From NCBI GenBank assembly GCA_027623795.1, contig JAQBUX010000005.1:1-36332 (forward strand): 36,332 bases of DNA. The letters are read 5' to 3'. Below, piece by piece: positions 8,408 through 17,219 of this stretch (position 1 is the stretch's first letter; every line of letters begins with the position of its first letter). A program made the translations under genes and the position numbers. Below the pieces are notes generated by a model. That model was not told the origin of the DNA, did not search any database, and saw nothing but the letters and a program-made list of their open reading frames with translations. This stretch comes from Chloroflexota bacterium (GTDB lineage: Bacteria; Chloroflexota; Dehalococcoidia; Lucifugimonadales; Lucifugimonadaceae).

Positions 8408-9346
8408 TTAACCGATCCGGATTCGTGGGTCGACGAGCGCGTATGTGAGGTCCGTGATGAGGTTGATCACCACGTACATCATCGCAAACACCAGCACGAC
8501 GCCTGTCATCACCGGGAAGTCGTTCTGGTTCGTGGACGTAACGGCGAGCCTGCCCAGACCGGGCCATGTGAACACCGTCTCCACAACAACCGTACCCGTG
8601 ATGAAGCCGACCAAAATCAGGGCCGATAACGTAAGCGGCGGGATCAGCGCGTTCTTGAACGCATGTTTCCAGATCACCATTTGCGTACCGACGCCCTTGG
8701 CCCGTGCCAGTTTGACGTACTCAGAATCAAGGATCTCCAGCATCGCCGAGCGCGTTAAACGCAGGTAGCTGGCTGACGCAGCAAGCCCAAGGGTGCCCGC
8801 TGGCAATATGAAGTTCTTAAGCCCACTTAATCCTTCGCCCTTCGTGCCGGCCGGTAACCAGTCCAGTCTGACAGAGAACAGGAGAATGGCCATGATCCCG
8901 ATCCAGAACACCGGCAGGGCCTGTCCCAGTAGTGCGAAGGTGCGTCCGATGTAATCCCACCACGAGCCACGCTTCACTGCGGACAGAACGCCTAACGGGA
9001 TGCCGATCGCCGTGGCCACCACCCAGGACACCAGACCCAGCTGTAGCGTGTTGGGAACCTTCTGCTTGATCAGATCAGTGACGTCGACGCGGCCAAGCAG
9101 TGATTGGCCGAGGTCGCCGGTGACGACTTTTCCGACCCACTTGAAGTACTGGACAACAAGCGGTTTGTCCAGGCCGAGCGCTACGCCCAGGTCTTCGTAC
9201 GCCTGGTCGGACATGCCGTAGCCACCCTCCTGTGCGTAAAGGAGGCGAGGATCGCCGACCACTCGCGATAGCGAGAATACGATGATCGTGGCGCCGATCA
9301 GCGTGAAGATGCTAAAGACCAACCGTCTCAGCAAGAATTTATACAT
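8408..9346 (-). CDS. ABC transporter permease, DppB/OppB type
   Basis: MYKFLLRRLVFSIFTLIGATIIVFSLSRVVGDPR...; YVKLARAKGVGTQMVIWKHAFKNALIPPLT; ends LITDLTYALVDPRIRIG. Confidence 0.93.
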   Translation of the reverse strand: MYKFLLRRLVFSIFTLIGATIIVFSLSRVVGDPRLLYAQEGGYGMSDQAYEDLGVALGLDKPLVVQYFKWVGKVVTGDLGQSLLGRVDVTDLIKQKVPNTLQLGLVSWVVATAIGIPLGVLSAVKRGSWWDYIGRTFALLGQALPVFWIGIMAILLFSVRLDWLPAGTKGEGLSGLKNFILPAGTLGLAASASYLRLTRSAMLEILDSEYVKLARAKGVGTQMVIWKHAFKNALIPPLTLSALILVGFITGTVVVETVFTWPGLGRLAVTSTNQNDFPVMTGVVLVFAMMYVVINLITDLTYALVDPRIRIG

Positions 9347-9730
9347 GCGCTTCTCCCTTACCTGGGGCCGACCCGGATGCTCCTGTCGGTGATGGTGCGC
9401 AAGGATAACGGGTTACGCAGCAAACGTGAAGGCCGTGTGAAGATCACCTACGTGCCGCACGATGATTTGGTTCTTGCACCCAGCCGCTCACAGGGGCACG
9501 TTCACTGGCGTATTTGCCCTATACGTCTCGATGGGGGCGCCACCGCCGAGAGCCGTTTAACGATCGTGCGTGGACGTGGTGGATAAATTGACGGCCCTAT
9601 CAACCCGGCGCCAGGACTGGCGAATCGCCCCGCACGCGGACAGGTCTCGGCGACCCCGGCCAGCCGCCCGACCAGAACGTGACCACGCCGTGTCTGTCCG
9701 GCATTTTGGTGGGATTGCGGCGGTTGTTTT

Positions 9731-9751
9731 CCTGACGCGCACCTGACGCGC
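9731..9751. repeat. Short direct repeat (cctgacgcgc a cctgacgcgc)
   Basis: Two identical 10-mers separated by one base. Confidence 0.5.
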
Positions 9752-9752
9752 A

Positions 9753-9786
9753 GAGGGGGCGCCCCTCCTGAGAAGGACGCCCCCTC
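9753..9786 (-). terminator. Hairpin downstream of the substrate-binding protein gene
   Basis: GAGGGGGCG...CGCCCCCTC (9-bp perfect stem) with inner TCCT-GAGA-AGGA. No clear T-run. Confidence 0.5.
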
Positions 9787-9820
9787 GCGATTTCGACTTA
9801 CGTCGACCTGTTACCGAGGT

Positions 9821-11761
9821 TTACTTCAGTTTCAGGCTTGCCATGTGGTTCATCTGCTGGAGGGAACCTTCCGCCTGCGGAAGCTTCTTGTACTCAGCGA
9901 TGAGGTCAGGGTTCTGGACCGTTCCCACCGGCGCCTGAACGATACCGATGCAGAGCGCGTTCTCGATACCCAGTTCGGCAAACGCCTCGTTGGAAGCAGA
10001 TCGCTCAGCCTTGTCGGTCATAAGAGCGACTCTGGCGTAGTTGTCTGCTGCCCACGGGATTTCCATGCCGACGCCGTATCCGCCGTCAGACCATGAGCTC
10101 ATGACAAAGCCACGGGCCCAGTCGTAAGGCATGGATGTGTTTGCGTCGTCACCGCAACCCAGGAACGGCTCGGAAGTCGTTCGAGCGACGAGACCCGGCC
10201 TGTAGGTCGAGTACACGGCGTTGTTCAGGGTTACGTTGACACCAAGTTCGGAGGCCCAGAGACCACCGATGGCGGTCATGAGCTCTGTCGGGAGTCCAGG
10301 CGGACCTGACCAGACGTTGTCCATGTCAAACCCGTCAGGGTATCCAGCTTCGGTGATGAACTCCTTGGCGAGGTCGTAGTCCAGCGGGTACTCCCAACCA
10401 CCGGCTCCACCTTCACCACCCCTGCTCTTGTCCACGTAAGGGGACGCGTGCGAGAGGGTGATCGGGTGACTCGTCGGGGGCTGGTACGCGAAGTACATCG
10501 GACCTGTGCCCCAGCCGTCGAGGATCGATTCCACGAGGGCTTCACGGTCGATGGCGTGAGCCAGACCGATTCGGACGAGCCGGGCATTCTCGTAGTCTGC
10601 GCCCGAGTCGTTGTCGGAGACCCACGGCTTGTCGGCGGTCTCTCGTTCGAGGACCTTGCCGTCGTAGAAGCGGGTGTCTTCCCACCAGTTACCGGTCATC
10701 CCGATGTTCCTGATATCGCCGTGGCCGGAGTCGAGGTTTACTTCGAATCCGAGTGCGACAAGGGCGTTCCAGTCGGCGAGAGCCGGCTGGGCCATGATGA
10801 CCTGACCGGTCTCGAGCATGGCACGCCTCGCAGAGGCTTCAGGAACTTCCAGGTACGTGATCTTTGCCACGGACGGGGTTTCCAGGTAGTGGTTCGGGAC
10901 TGCGTTGACCACGACCTTGTCGGACTGTACCCACGACTCAAGCTCGTAAGAGCCTGTGCCGATGACAAAGTCCCTCATCCCGTCGGCGCCTTTGTCGTCA
11001 AAGACGGCCTTGGAGACGATTCCGGCGGTCTGCCAGAAACTGCTGAACCGGTGGCGGATGCCCCGGCTGTCGTAGTTCTCGTAGTTCAGCCGGACCTTGT
11101 ACTTGTCCAGCGCTTCCATGTTCTTGATCAGCGGCGCAAAGTCGCCGGCCTGTCCGTGGATGGACTCAGGCTGCGTGTTGCGGTTCGCGTCGTTGAACGA
11201 GAACACAACGTCGTCAGCCGTGAACTCGCCCCATCCGCCGTGGAACTGGACGCCTTCGCGGAGGTCGAAGTCCAGGTACTTGACGTCTGGGTCGAGCGTG
11301 AATCCGGTTGCGAGGACGCCGTCCTCAGGGAACTCGCCCAACCAGTCCTGGTACGCGGGCCTGAACAGGGTGTCCAGAACTCCCGAGATGTACACGAACT
11401 CTGCACAACCGGCAGAGCAGAACCGCGGGGTGCCGCTGGGAGCGACGACCTCGTTGGTTGCGAGGGTAGCTTCACCGGTCGGGACCGTGCCGCCAGAAGC
11501 CGGAGCCTGCGTGGCTACTGCGGTGGCCGCGGGTGAAGCCGTTGCAGCGGGCGCCGCGGTCGGAGCTGCGGCTGCGGCTTCAGCGACTGCTGTCGCCGTG
11601 GCGTTATCGCCCACGCCGCTGAACGACCTGTATTCGAGATCGGTACCGCTCCGCCCGGCGGCTCCACCGCCGCTACCGTCTCCGCACGCGACAGCCGCCA
11701 CTAAGAGCAGGCCGAGCGAGGCGAGCAATAAGCCCGTCCTCTTTGTCGACAATAATTTCAA
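9821..11761 (-). CDS. ABC transporter substrate-binding lipoprotein (peptide/family 5 type)
   Basis: TTG start at 11761 preceded by GGAGGAG gives MKLLSTKRTGLLLASLGLLLVAAVACGDGSGGG (lipoprotein signal). Family-5 features: DVKYLDFDLREGVQFHGGWGEFTADDVVFSFND. Upstream ATG at 11785 is an alternative. Confidence 0.9.
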   Translation of the reverse strand: MKLLSTKRTGLLLASLGLLLVAAVACGDGSGGGAAGRSGTDLEYRSFSGVGDNATATAVAEAAAAAPTAAPAATASPAATAVATQAPASGGTVPTGEATLATNEVVAPSGTPRFCSAGCAEFVYISGVLDTLFRPAYQDWLGEFPEDGVLATGFTLDPDVKYLDFDLREGVQFHGGWGEFTADDVVFSFNDANRNTQPESIHGQAGDFAPLIKNMEALDKYKVRLNYENYDSRGIRHRFSSFWQTAGIVSKAVFDDKGADGMRDFVIGTGSYELESWVQSDKVVVNAVPNHYLETPSVAKITYLEVPEASARRAMLETGQVIMAQPALADWNALVALGFEVNLDSGHGDIRNIGMTGNWWEDTRFYDGKVLERETADKPWVSDNDSGADYENARLVRIGLAHAIDREALVESILDGWGTGPMYFAYQPPTSHPITLSHASPYVDKSRGGEGGAGGWEYPLDYDLAKEFITEAGYPDGFDMDNVWSGPPGLPTELMTAIGGLWASELGVNVTLNNAVYSTYRPGLVARTTSEPFLGCGDDANTSMPYDWARGFVMSSWSDGGYGVGMEIPWAADNYARVALMTDKAERSASNEAFAELGIENALCIGIVQAPVGTVQNPDLIAEYKKLPQAEGSLQQMNHMASLKLK

Positions 11762-12070
11762 AGTCTCCTCCAAATATCTGGCCATTTCGGCCGAACTGAG
11801 TCCCGTTCCACAGGGCTCGCCGAGTGGGTTTCCACATGATTCGGACAGCGACCACAACCTGGGACCCCACAAAGACTGGTGCGAGATATTAAGCGATGCA
11901 TCCCCCGCATCTCAACACCCACCGGCCGGTCGCCGTGCCCAACTGAGGCCGATGTCCTTCATGTAGCGCGGTGTTACGAAATCGATGATGATCGCGATCT
12001 CGTTCCAACGCCAAGCCGCGGTGGCTTCCCTCAGTGTGGAATCGGACGCCCGCTTGCCATCTGTCCACCA

Positions 12071-12790
12071 TTATGCGTAAAGGTCCAACTGGCCGCCACC
12101 GAGGATGAAGAATCCCGGCGGGCCCATCCCATGTTCCGGTAAGAAGTCTGCCGCAAACCGATACCCCTCCGGCGATTCGTCTTCCGCCAGGGTAACGGCT
12201 GCTCCCACCAATCCGGGAAACTGGCCGTGCGCCCACATCTCTTCCTGCGTTGCGGCGCCGGGCAGCGTGAGTCGTACGCTCCACGGCGCGCTTACGACCT
12301 GCGCCTGTTCGACCAGTACGGTGTCGCTCGATGCTCCGTGCGGCGGGGCGTCAACATCGACGACCGGCATCGGCTCGTAGTCAGGCCGTGCGATGACGTG
12401 GACGTGTGCATGATGCTGACTCTGGTGCGCTATCCGCCCGAAATTCGATACGACGCGAAACCCTTCGGGCGTCACCTTATCTGGGACGTCATCAATGGTC
12501 AGCTCACGTCCGATCCCGCACGCGTACCTTAATAGAGGGGCGAAGAGACCCGGATCGGACCACAACTCTTCTTGAGAAGGGTGGCCCTGAGGTATTACCA
12601 GCGCCATCACGCGGACCCATGTCAGGCGATTCCGGAAAGCCAGCGGCCCGTCGCCCGCAACTTCGCTCCGGTCTTCCGTTTCGACGCCGCCGGGCGATAT
12701 GTACCGGGCGGGCTCGTCTCCAGAAGAGATCCGGCAGAACACGCAGCCGTCGCGTATCGGGTAGTCCCGGCTGGACGTGCCTGACTCCAT
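12071..12790 (-). CDS. HIT-like protein with internal duplication, second half lacking the His motif
   Basis: DGCVFCRI, LVIPQGHPSQEELW and HQSQHHAHVHVIA in the N-half. C-half repeats the framework (LPGAATQEEMWAHGQFPGLVGAA...SPEGYRFAADF) but ends GPPGFFILGG. Confidence 0.72.
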   Translation of the reverse strand: MESGTSSRDYPIRDGCVFCRISSGDEPARYISPGGVETEDRSEVAGDGPLAFRNRLTWVRVMALVIPQGHPSQEELWSDPGLFAPLLRYACGIGRELTIDDVPDKVTPEGFRVVSNFGRIAHQSQHHAHVHVIARPDYEPMPVVDVDAPPHGASSDTVLVEQAQVVSAPWSVRLTLPGAATQEEMWAHGQFPGLVGAAVTLAEDESPEGYRFAADFLPEHGMGPPGFFILGGGQLDLYA

Positions 12791-14230
12791 CTACCGGCGG
12801 CCCCGGCCGCGCTGCCCTCCCGGCCGGCGCGCCGGTGGCTGTCCGGCTCCCCGGTGCCTGAAGTCCGGGGCGTCCAGTAGTCGTTCGCTCACCATCAGAC
12901 TGTCCCGCAGGCGGGACATGATCGCCGTCGAAAAGGAAGGACCGGCGTCCCCGTCGCTGCGTTCCACTTCGGTGAGCAGTACCCGACTTGTGATCACGGT
13001 TGGTAACGCCGAGTTGTACCGGTGGACGATGAGTTGATAGAGCTTTTCCTCCGCCCACGCGGTAGAGCTGTGGGCGCCAAGGTCGTCAAGTATTAGCAGT
13101 TCCGAGTTCTTGATCTGCTCAAACAACCGGTCGTAACTGATCCGGCTCTCCGGGCCAAATGCCTGTCTGAGGTGGTCCAGGAGGTCAGGCACAAACGCGA
13201 AGGTCGCGGGCGTTCGCAACGTGTTGCGATGCCCGGCGATGGCTATCGCGAGATGGGTCTTGCCCGTGCCCGTTGGGCCAGCCAGGTAAAGCCAGCGGTC
13301 GGGATGCTCCGCGAAAGCTTTTGCCGTGCCCAGGGCATCCTTTAGGACGGCCTGTTGGGTACGGGTTGTTCCAGTTCCGCCCCTCGGTTCAAACGAATCA
13401 AAGGTCATCGACTCAAGCATGCGGCGGGGGATGTCGCCGGTCCTGGAATTTGCGACGCTCGCAGGCGCCGTGATCTCGCTTACCGTTACCAGATCCGGGT
13501 CGAACAACCGCGTCCGCATCCGGTCCGGCATCGACCCACGGTCCAGCGCGGACGTGACGACGGTAGGGCGGCGAGCGTTGTAGCGGGTGGTCAACACCTG
13601 GTCCAGCTTCTCCTCGGCCCACGGCGTCAGGTTCCCCGCGCCGAGGTCGTCGAGGACAAGCAAGGGGGCGTTCACGACCTGCTGCAGCAATCCATCGTAG
13701 CCCGGCCACTCGCCGGGTTCTGAAGATGACCGAAGCTGATCCAACAGTTGGGGCGCCGGGATGAAGAACACCGGCCTTCCGTCCTCGACGCACTGATTCG
13801 CCACGGCGGCCGCCAGATGCGTCTTGCCGCAACCAGAAGGGCCGAGGATGACGAGCCAGCCTTCGGGGTTCTGGGAATAGCGCATGGCCGATTCGAGCGC
13901 CGCTCGGAACGTCTCCGCGTCGGCAAAACCGTGGCGTCCATCCGGAAGAGCGGTGTCGAAACGTAACCGCTCAAGGGGACCAAGGTTGGCGTAACGCTTG
14001 AGCCGTTCGCCCTGGCCGTCGTACCACAGACGCTCCTGGCACGTGCACGGCTCCATCTTGCCGAACCCCGGCCTGCCCAGAGGCTCGCCGATACGGACCC
14101 ATCGGGCGTCGTCACAGATTTCACAAGAAATATCGGTCTTAGAGGTTTCCGCGCCCTCGCTGTTCTGCGAGGTAGCGTCGGATGTACTCGTCCGACCGAG
14201 CCGGGTCAGGATTTGTTCCAGGCTTTCCAT
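12791..14230 (-). CDS. Tandem DnaC/IstB-like AAA+ ATPase (two complete ATPase modules)
   Basis: Walker A/B pairs GPSGCGKTH/LLVLDDLGA and GPTGTGKTH/LLILDDLGA; N-terminal Cys cluster CEICDDARWVRI...CTCQER as in DnaC/DnaI loaders. Confidence 0.88.
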   Translation of the reverse strand: MESLEQILTRLGRTSTSDATSQNSEGAETSKTDISCEICDDARWVRIGEPLGRPGFGKMEPCTCQERLWYDGQGERLKRYANLGPLERLRFDTALPDGRHGFADAETFRAALESAMRYSQNPEGWLVILGPSGCGKTHLAAAVANQCVEDGRPVFFIPAPQLLDQLRSSSEPGEWPGYDGLLQQVVNAPLLVLDDLGAGNLTPWAEEKLDQVLTTRYNARRPTVVTSALDRGSMPDRMRTRLFDPDLVTVSEITAPASVANSRTGDIPRRMLESMTFDSFEPRGGTGTTRTQQAVLKDALGTAKAFAEHPDRWLYLAGPTGTGKTHLAIAIAGHRNTLRTPATFAFVPDLLDHLRQAFGPESRISYDRLFEQIKNSELLILDDLGAHSSTAWAEEKLYQLIVHRYNSALPTVITSRVLLTEVERSDGDAGPSFSTAIMSRLRDSLMVSERLLDAPDFRHRGAGQPPARRPGGQRGRGRR

Positions 14231-14873
14231 CGGGCCTGCCTTCTTCCGCCCATCCTCGAAGGACGGCGGCTATGTAGTTCCAGTTCCGGGCGTTGGCCCG
14301 CGCTGCGGTCGCGATTGCGTCACGGACCCAGGCCTCCGGATAGGTGTCGAGAGCGTCGCGCAAGGTGTCCGCCACGGCCGGCGTGAGTGTGCCAATGTTG
14401 AGCTCGTAGTCGGCGAACACCGACGGCCGGGGCCCGGTCTCGACCGGGCCCGGCCAGGTCTCAGCCTTTTCCCGGGACCGCCCCCCCCCGGGGAACGACC
14501 TTTCGACGGCCTTGCGAACGGCATCCGAATTCAGGAAATAGAGAGTTTCCCCGTCATCCCCGCGCACTGATAGCAGCGTACCACGGCGCGTCGCTTTATC
14601 CAGAGCATTTGATACCCGGCCTTCCAGTTGCGGTCCCGATGCGTGGAGCATCGCCGCCGTGGTGCGGTCGGAGAGGAGATCGTCGGGCCGCAACGAGGAC
14701 GGGAACAGGCGCCGCTGGTGCAGAAACCAGATCGCGCGCAGCGTCACTTTTAGCTCGTCAAGGTCGTCGATCTCTTCCAGCAAACTGGACAGGAGTTGAT
14801 TGGGCACCGGCGTAGACCGATATCCGGCCGGGAAGCCTTGACCACTTCCTGGCGGCGCCATCCGGTCCGTCAT
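14139..14873 (-). CDS. DnaD-domain-like replication protein
   Basis: LKVTLRAIWFLHQRR N-terminal region and DnaD-like YELNIGTLTPAVADTLRDALDTYPEAWVRDAIATAARANARNWNYIAAVLRGWAEEG. Confidence 0.8.
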   Translation of the reverse strand: MTDRMAPPGSGQGFPAGYRSTPVPNQLLSSLLEEIDDLDELKVTLRAIWFLHQRRLFPSSLRPDDLLSDRTTAAMLHASGPQLEGRVSNALDKATRRGTLLSVRGDDGETLYFLNSDAVRKAVERSFPGGGRSREKAETWPGPVETGPRPSVFADYELNIGTLTPAVADTLRDALDTYPEAWVRDAIATAARANARNWNYIAAVLRGWAEEGRPDGKPGTNPDPARSDEYIRRYLAEQRGRGNL

Positions 14874-14879
14874 CCGGGC

Positions 14880-16271
14880 TTACGCCCGAGAATCTACGAC
14901 GCGCCGGTCGACCGATCGGAACCGTCCGTGTGCGTCGCTGACGGAAAGTTCAACGCTGCCGGTTGGGCCATTTCGGTGTTTGGCGACGATCATCTCCGCC
15001 AACCCGCCCGGGAAGAACTGACCGGGGTTGTTGCGTTCCCATTCCTCTCGCGTCGTGAACTTGTCCTCGCGGTGGATGAATATGACCACATCGGCGTCCT
15101 GCTCGATTGAGCCACTTTCACGCAAATCAGACAGCATCGGCCGGTGTGACTGGCGGTGCTCGATAGCTCTGCTCAACTGGGACAATGCCAGAACCGGCAC
15201 ATGGAGATCCCGTGCCATTCCTTTAATAGAGCGAGAAATCTCGCTGACCTCCTGGGCACGGTTGTTCTCACTGCGCTGGCTGTTGCCGCGGATCAACTGC
15301 ATGTAGTCGATCACGATGAAGTCCAGCCCGTGCTCCATCTGCAGCCGTCGTGCCTTTGAGCGCATCTCCGCCACGGATTGGATCGGCGTGTCGTCGATGA
15401 AGATTGAAAGGTCGGAGAGGACACCGATCGAGTCCACCACCCGGGTCTGTTCCTGCTCACTGAGCAGGCGCATGCGCAGGTTGTGCATGTCCACCCGCGC
15501 CTCTGCAGAGAGTAGCCGCAGGGCGATCTGCTCTTTGCCCATCTCCAGGGAGAAAATACCGACGGTGGCGCCCGAGCCGATGCCGGACCCGGCGGCTGAG
15601 TTCCGGGCGATGTTCAAACCCAGCATCGTTTTGCCGACGCTGGGACGCGCTGCGAGCACGATCATGTCAGACCGGTTCATACCGCCCAACAGATCATCCA
15701 GGTCCTTGAAGCCCGTGCCGATCGGCCGGCCTTCGTCGCCGTCAAGATCGGTCAGCGGAGAGGTCTGTTCCAGGAAGGGGTCCAGCGATTCGCTCAGCGG
15801 CACAAAATCCCGCGTCCCGGCGCTGGTACGAATCCGGAACAGCACGTCCTCTGCGCGGCTCAGCGCCGCCTCGACGTCCGCGTCTTCTTCGTAGCCGATC
15901 TCGGAAATGTCGACCGAAGCGCGTATCAGTTTGCGCATCGTCGACGTGCGCTGGACGATGCGCCCGTAGTACTCGACGTGCTGCGAGGTCGGCAAAATCT
16001 CTACAAGATGGCCCAGGTAAGCCGTGCCGCCGATGTCGGCCAGCCGCTCAGTACGCTCAAGCTCGTGCGCCACGGAGATCTGGTCGATCCCCTCCCGCCG
16101 CTGGAACAGGGCAATGCACGCCTCGTAACACCAGCGGTTTCGTTCCCGGTAAAAGTCGTCCGGCTCCAGAAATCCAGCAATGCGCGTCACTCCGTCGCTG
16201 TCGACCAGCAACGAACCGATAACGGCCTCTTCGGACTCTATGTCGTGTGGGGGGAGTCGGTCAGCCTGCAA
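14880..16271 (-). CDS. dnaB: Replicative DNA helicase DnaB
   Basis: LPPHDIESEEAVIGSLLVD; DLDDLLGGMNRSDMIVLAARPSVGKTMLGLNIARNSA; FIVIDYMQLIRG; LSQLSRAIEHRQSHRPMLSDLRESGSIEQDADVVIFIHRED. No intein. Confidence 0.97.
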   Translation of the reverse strand: MQADRLPPHDIESEEAVIGSLLVDSDGVTRIAGFLEPDDFYRERNRWCYEACIALFQRREGIDQISVAHELERTERLADIGGTAYLGHLVEILPTSQHVEYYGRIVQRTSTMRKLIRASVDISEIGYEEDADVEAALSRAEDVLFRIRTSAGTRDFVPLSESLDPFLEQTSPLTDLDGDEGRPIGTGFKDLDDLLGGMNRSDMIVLAARPSVGKTMLGLNIARNSAAGSGIGSGATVGIFSLEMGKEQIALRLLSAEARVDMHNLRMRLLSEQEQTRVVDSIGVLSDLSIFIDDTPIQSVAEMRSKARRLQMEHGLDFIVIDYMQLIRGNSQRSENNRAQEVSEISRSIKGMARDLHVPVLALSQLSRAIEHRQSHRPMLSDLRESGSIEQDADVVIFIHREDKFTTREEWERNNPGQFFPGGLAEMIVAKHRNGPTGSVELSVSDAHGRFRSVDRRVVDSRA

Positions 16272-16299
16272 CTGGGATCAGACCTCTTTAGCTCTTCAG

Positions 16300-16959
16300 T
16301 TAAGCGTCGTCGCCGTCCGAATCATCGTTGTCTTCCCCGGAGCTCTCGTCCGAGCCATCTTCATCTTCTGATTCGCCGCGCTCCCGGGCCTCACGGAGCT
16401 CTCTTGCCTGGCGACGAGATTCAAACTCCTCGAGGAGAGACATTTCGCCGGTGCCATCGCTGACGGCGCCTTCTTCCATGGCCGCTTCCATCGCCGCGGC
16501 CTCGGCGCCGCCGTCCTGTGACAGGACGTGCAGCTCGACCTGGCCGTCGACACCCTCGAAGTACCTGATAGGGACCGTGTACTCGCCGAGCATCCTGACG
16601 GGGGCATCGAACCGAATGCCGCGCCGGTCAACCGTCACGCCGGAGATCTCGGTCAGTTTCTCGGCTAGCATCACATTCGTGACAGAACCGTAGAGCCTGC
16701 CCCGTGGGCCTGAGCGGACCAGGATCTCGACGGGCTCTTCCGCAAGTTTCGCTGCGATATCGCGCCACTCTTCCGCCTCTTTGACGCGTCGAACCTCCGC
16801 GTCACGCCTCAAGCTCTCGACGCGTTTCAGTTCACCTTCGGTCGCGAGTGTGGCCAGTTTTCGAGGCAGGAGGAAATTGCGGGCGTAGCCGTGTTTCACG
16901 TCTTTAACGTCGCCTGCGCGCGCGTTTGGTGGAACATCCTGCAGGAAAATTACGTTCAC
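16300..16959 (-). CDS. rplI: 50S ribosomal protein bL9 with acidic C-terminal extension
   Basis: MNVIFLQDVPPNARAGDVKDVKHGYARNFLLPRKLA is diagnostic of bL9; tail SEDEDGSDESSGEDNDDSDGDDA. Confidence 0.96.
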   Translation of the reverse strand: MNVIFLQDVPPNARAGDVKDVKHGYARNFLLPRKLATLATEGELKRVESLRRDAEVRRVKEAEEWRDIAAKLAEEPVEILVRSGPRGRLYGSVTNVMLAEKLTEISGVTVDRRGIRFDAPVRMLGEYTVPIRYFEGVDGQVELHVLSQDGGAEAAAMEAAMEEGAVSDGTGEMSLLEEFESRRQARELREARERGESEDEDGSDESSGEDNDDSDGDDA

Positions 16960-17219
16960 TTTGACCTCCGTGCCCCGTATCTGTGAGATAGGGCGGAATC
17001 AGGTGTGACCCGGCGGCGGACGGCCCGGAGCGCGATCAATCACCTGGATGCTGCGACTCAATTACCGGGTCCCGGGCTCACCCGGGGCGGATCGGCGGGA
17101 GACGATCAATCGATCATAGCGGCGGGGCAGACCGCAGACAACGGGCGCGAGTCAGCAACACCGGACGCCGACCCGGGCAGCGAGCCGCACCGGACCGGAG
17201 TATTCCGGAGCCGCCCGTG

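Noticed and set aside
11097-11966. + strand 289-aa ORF over the start of the substrate-binding protein gene
   Set aside because: Antisense to a convincing lipoprotein signal and family-5 SBP; no independent start signal or motif.
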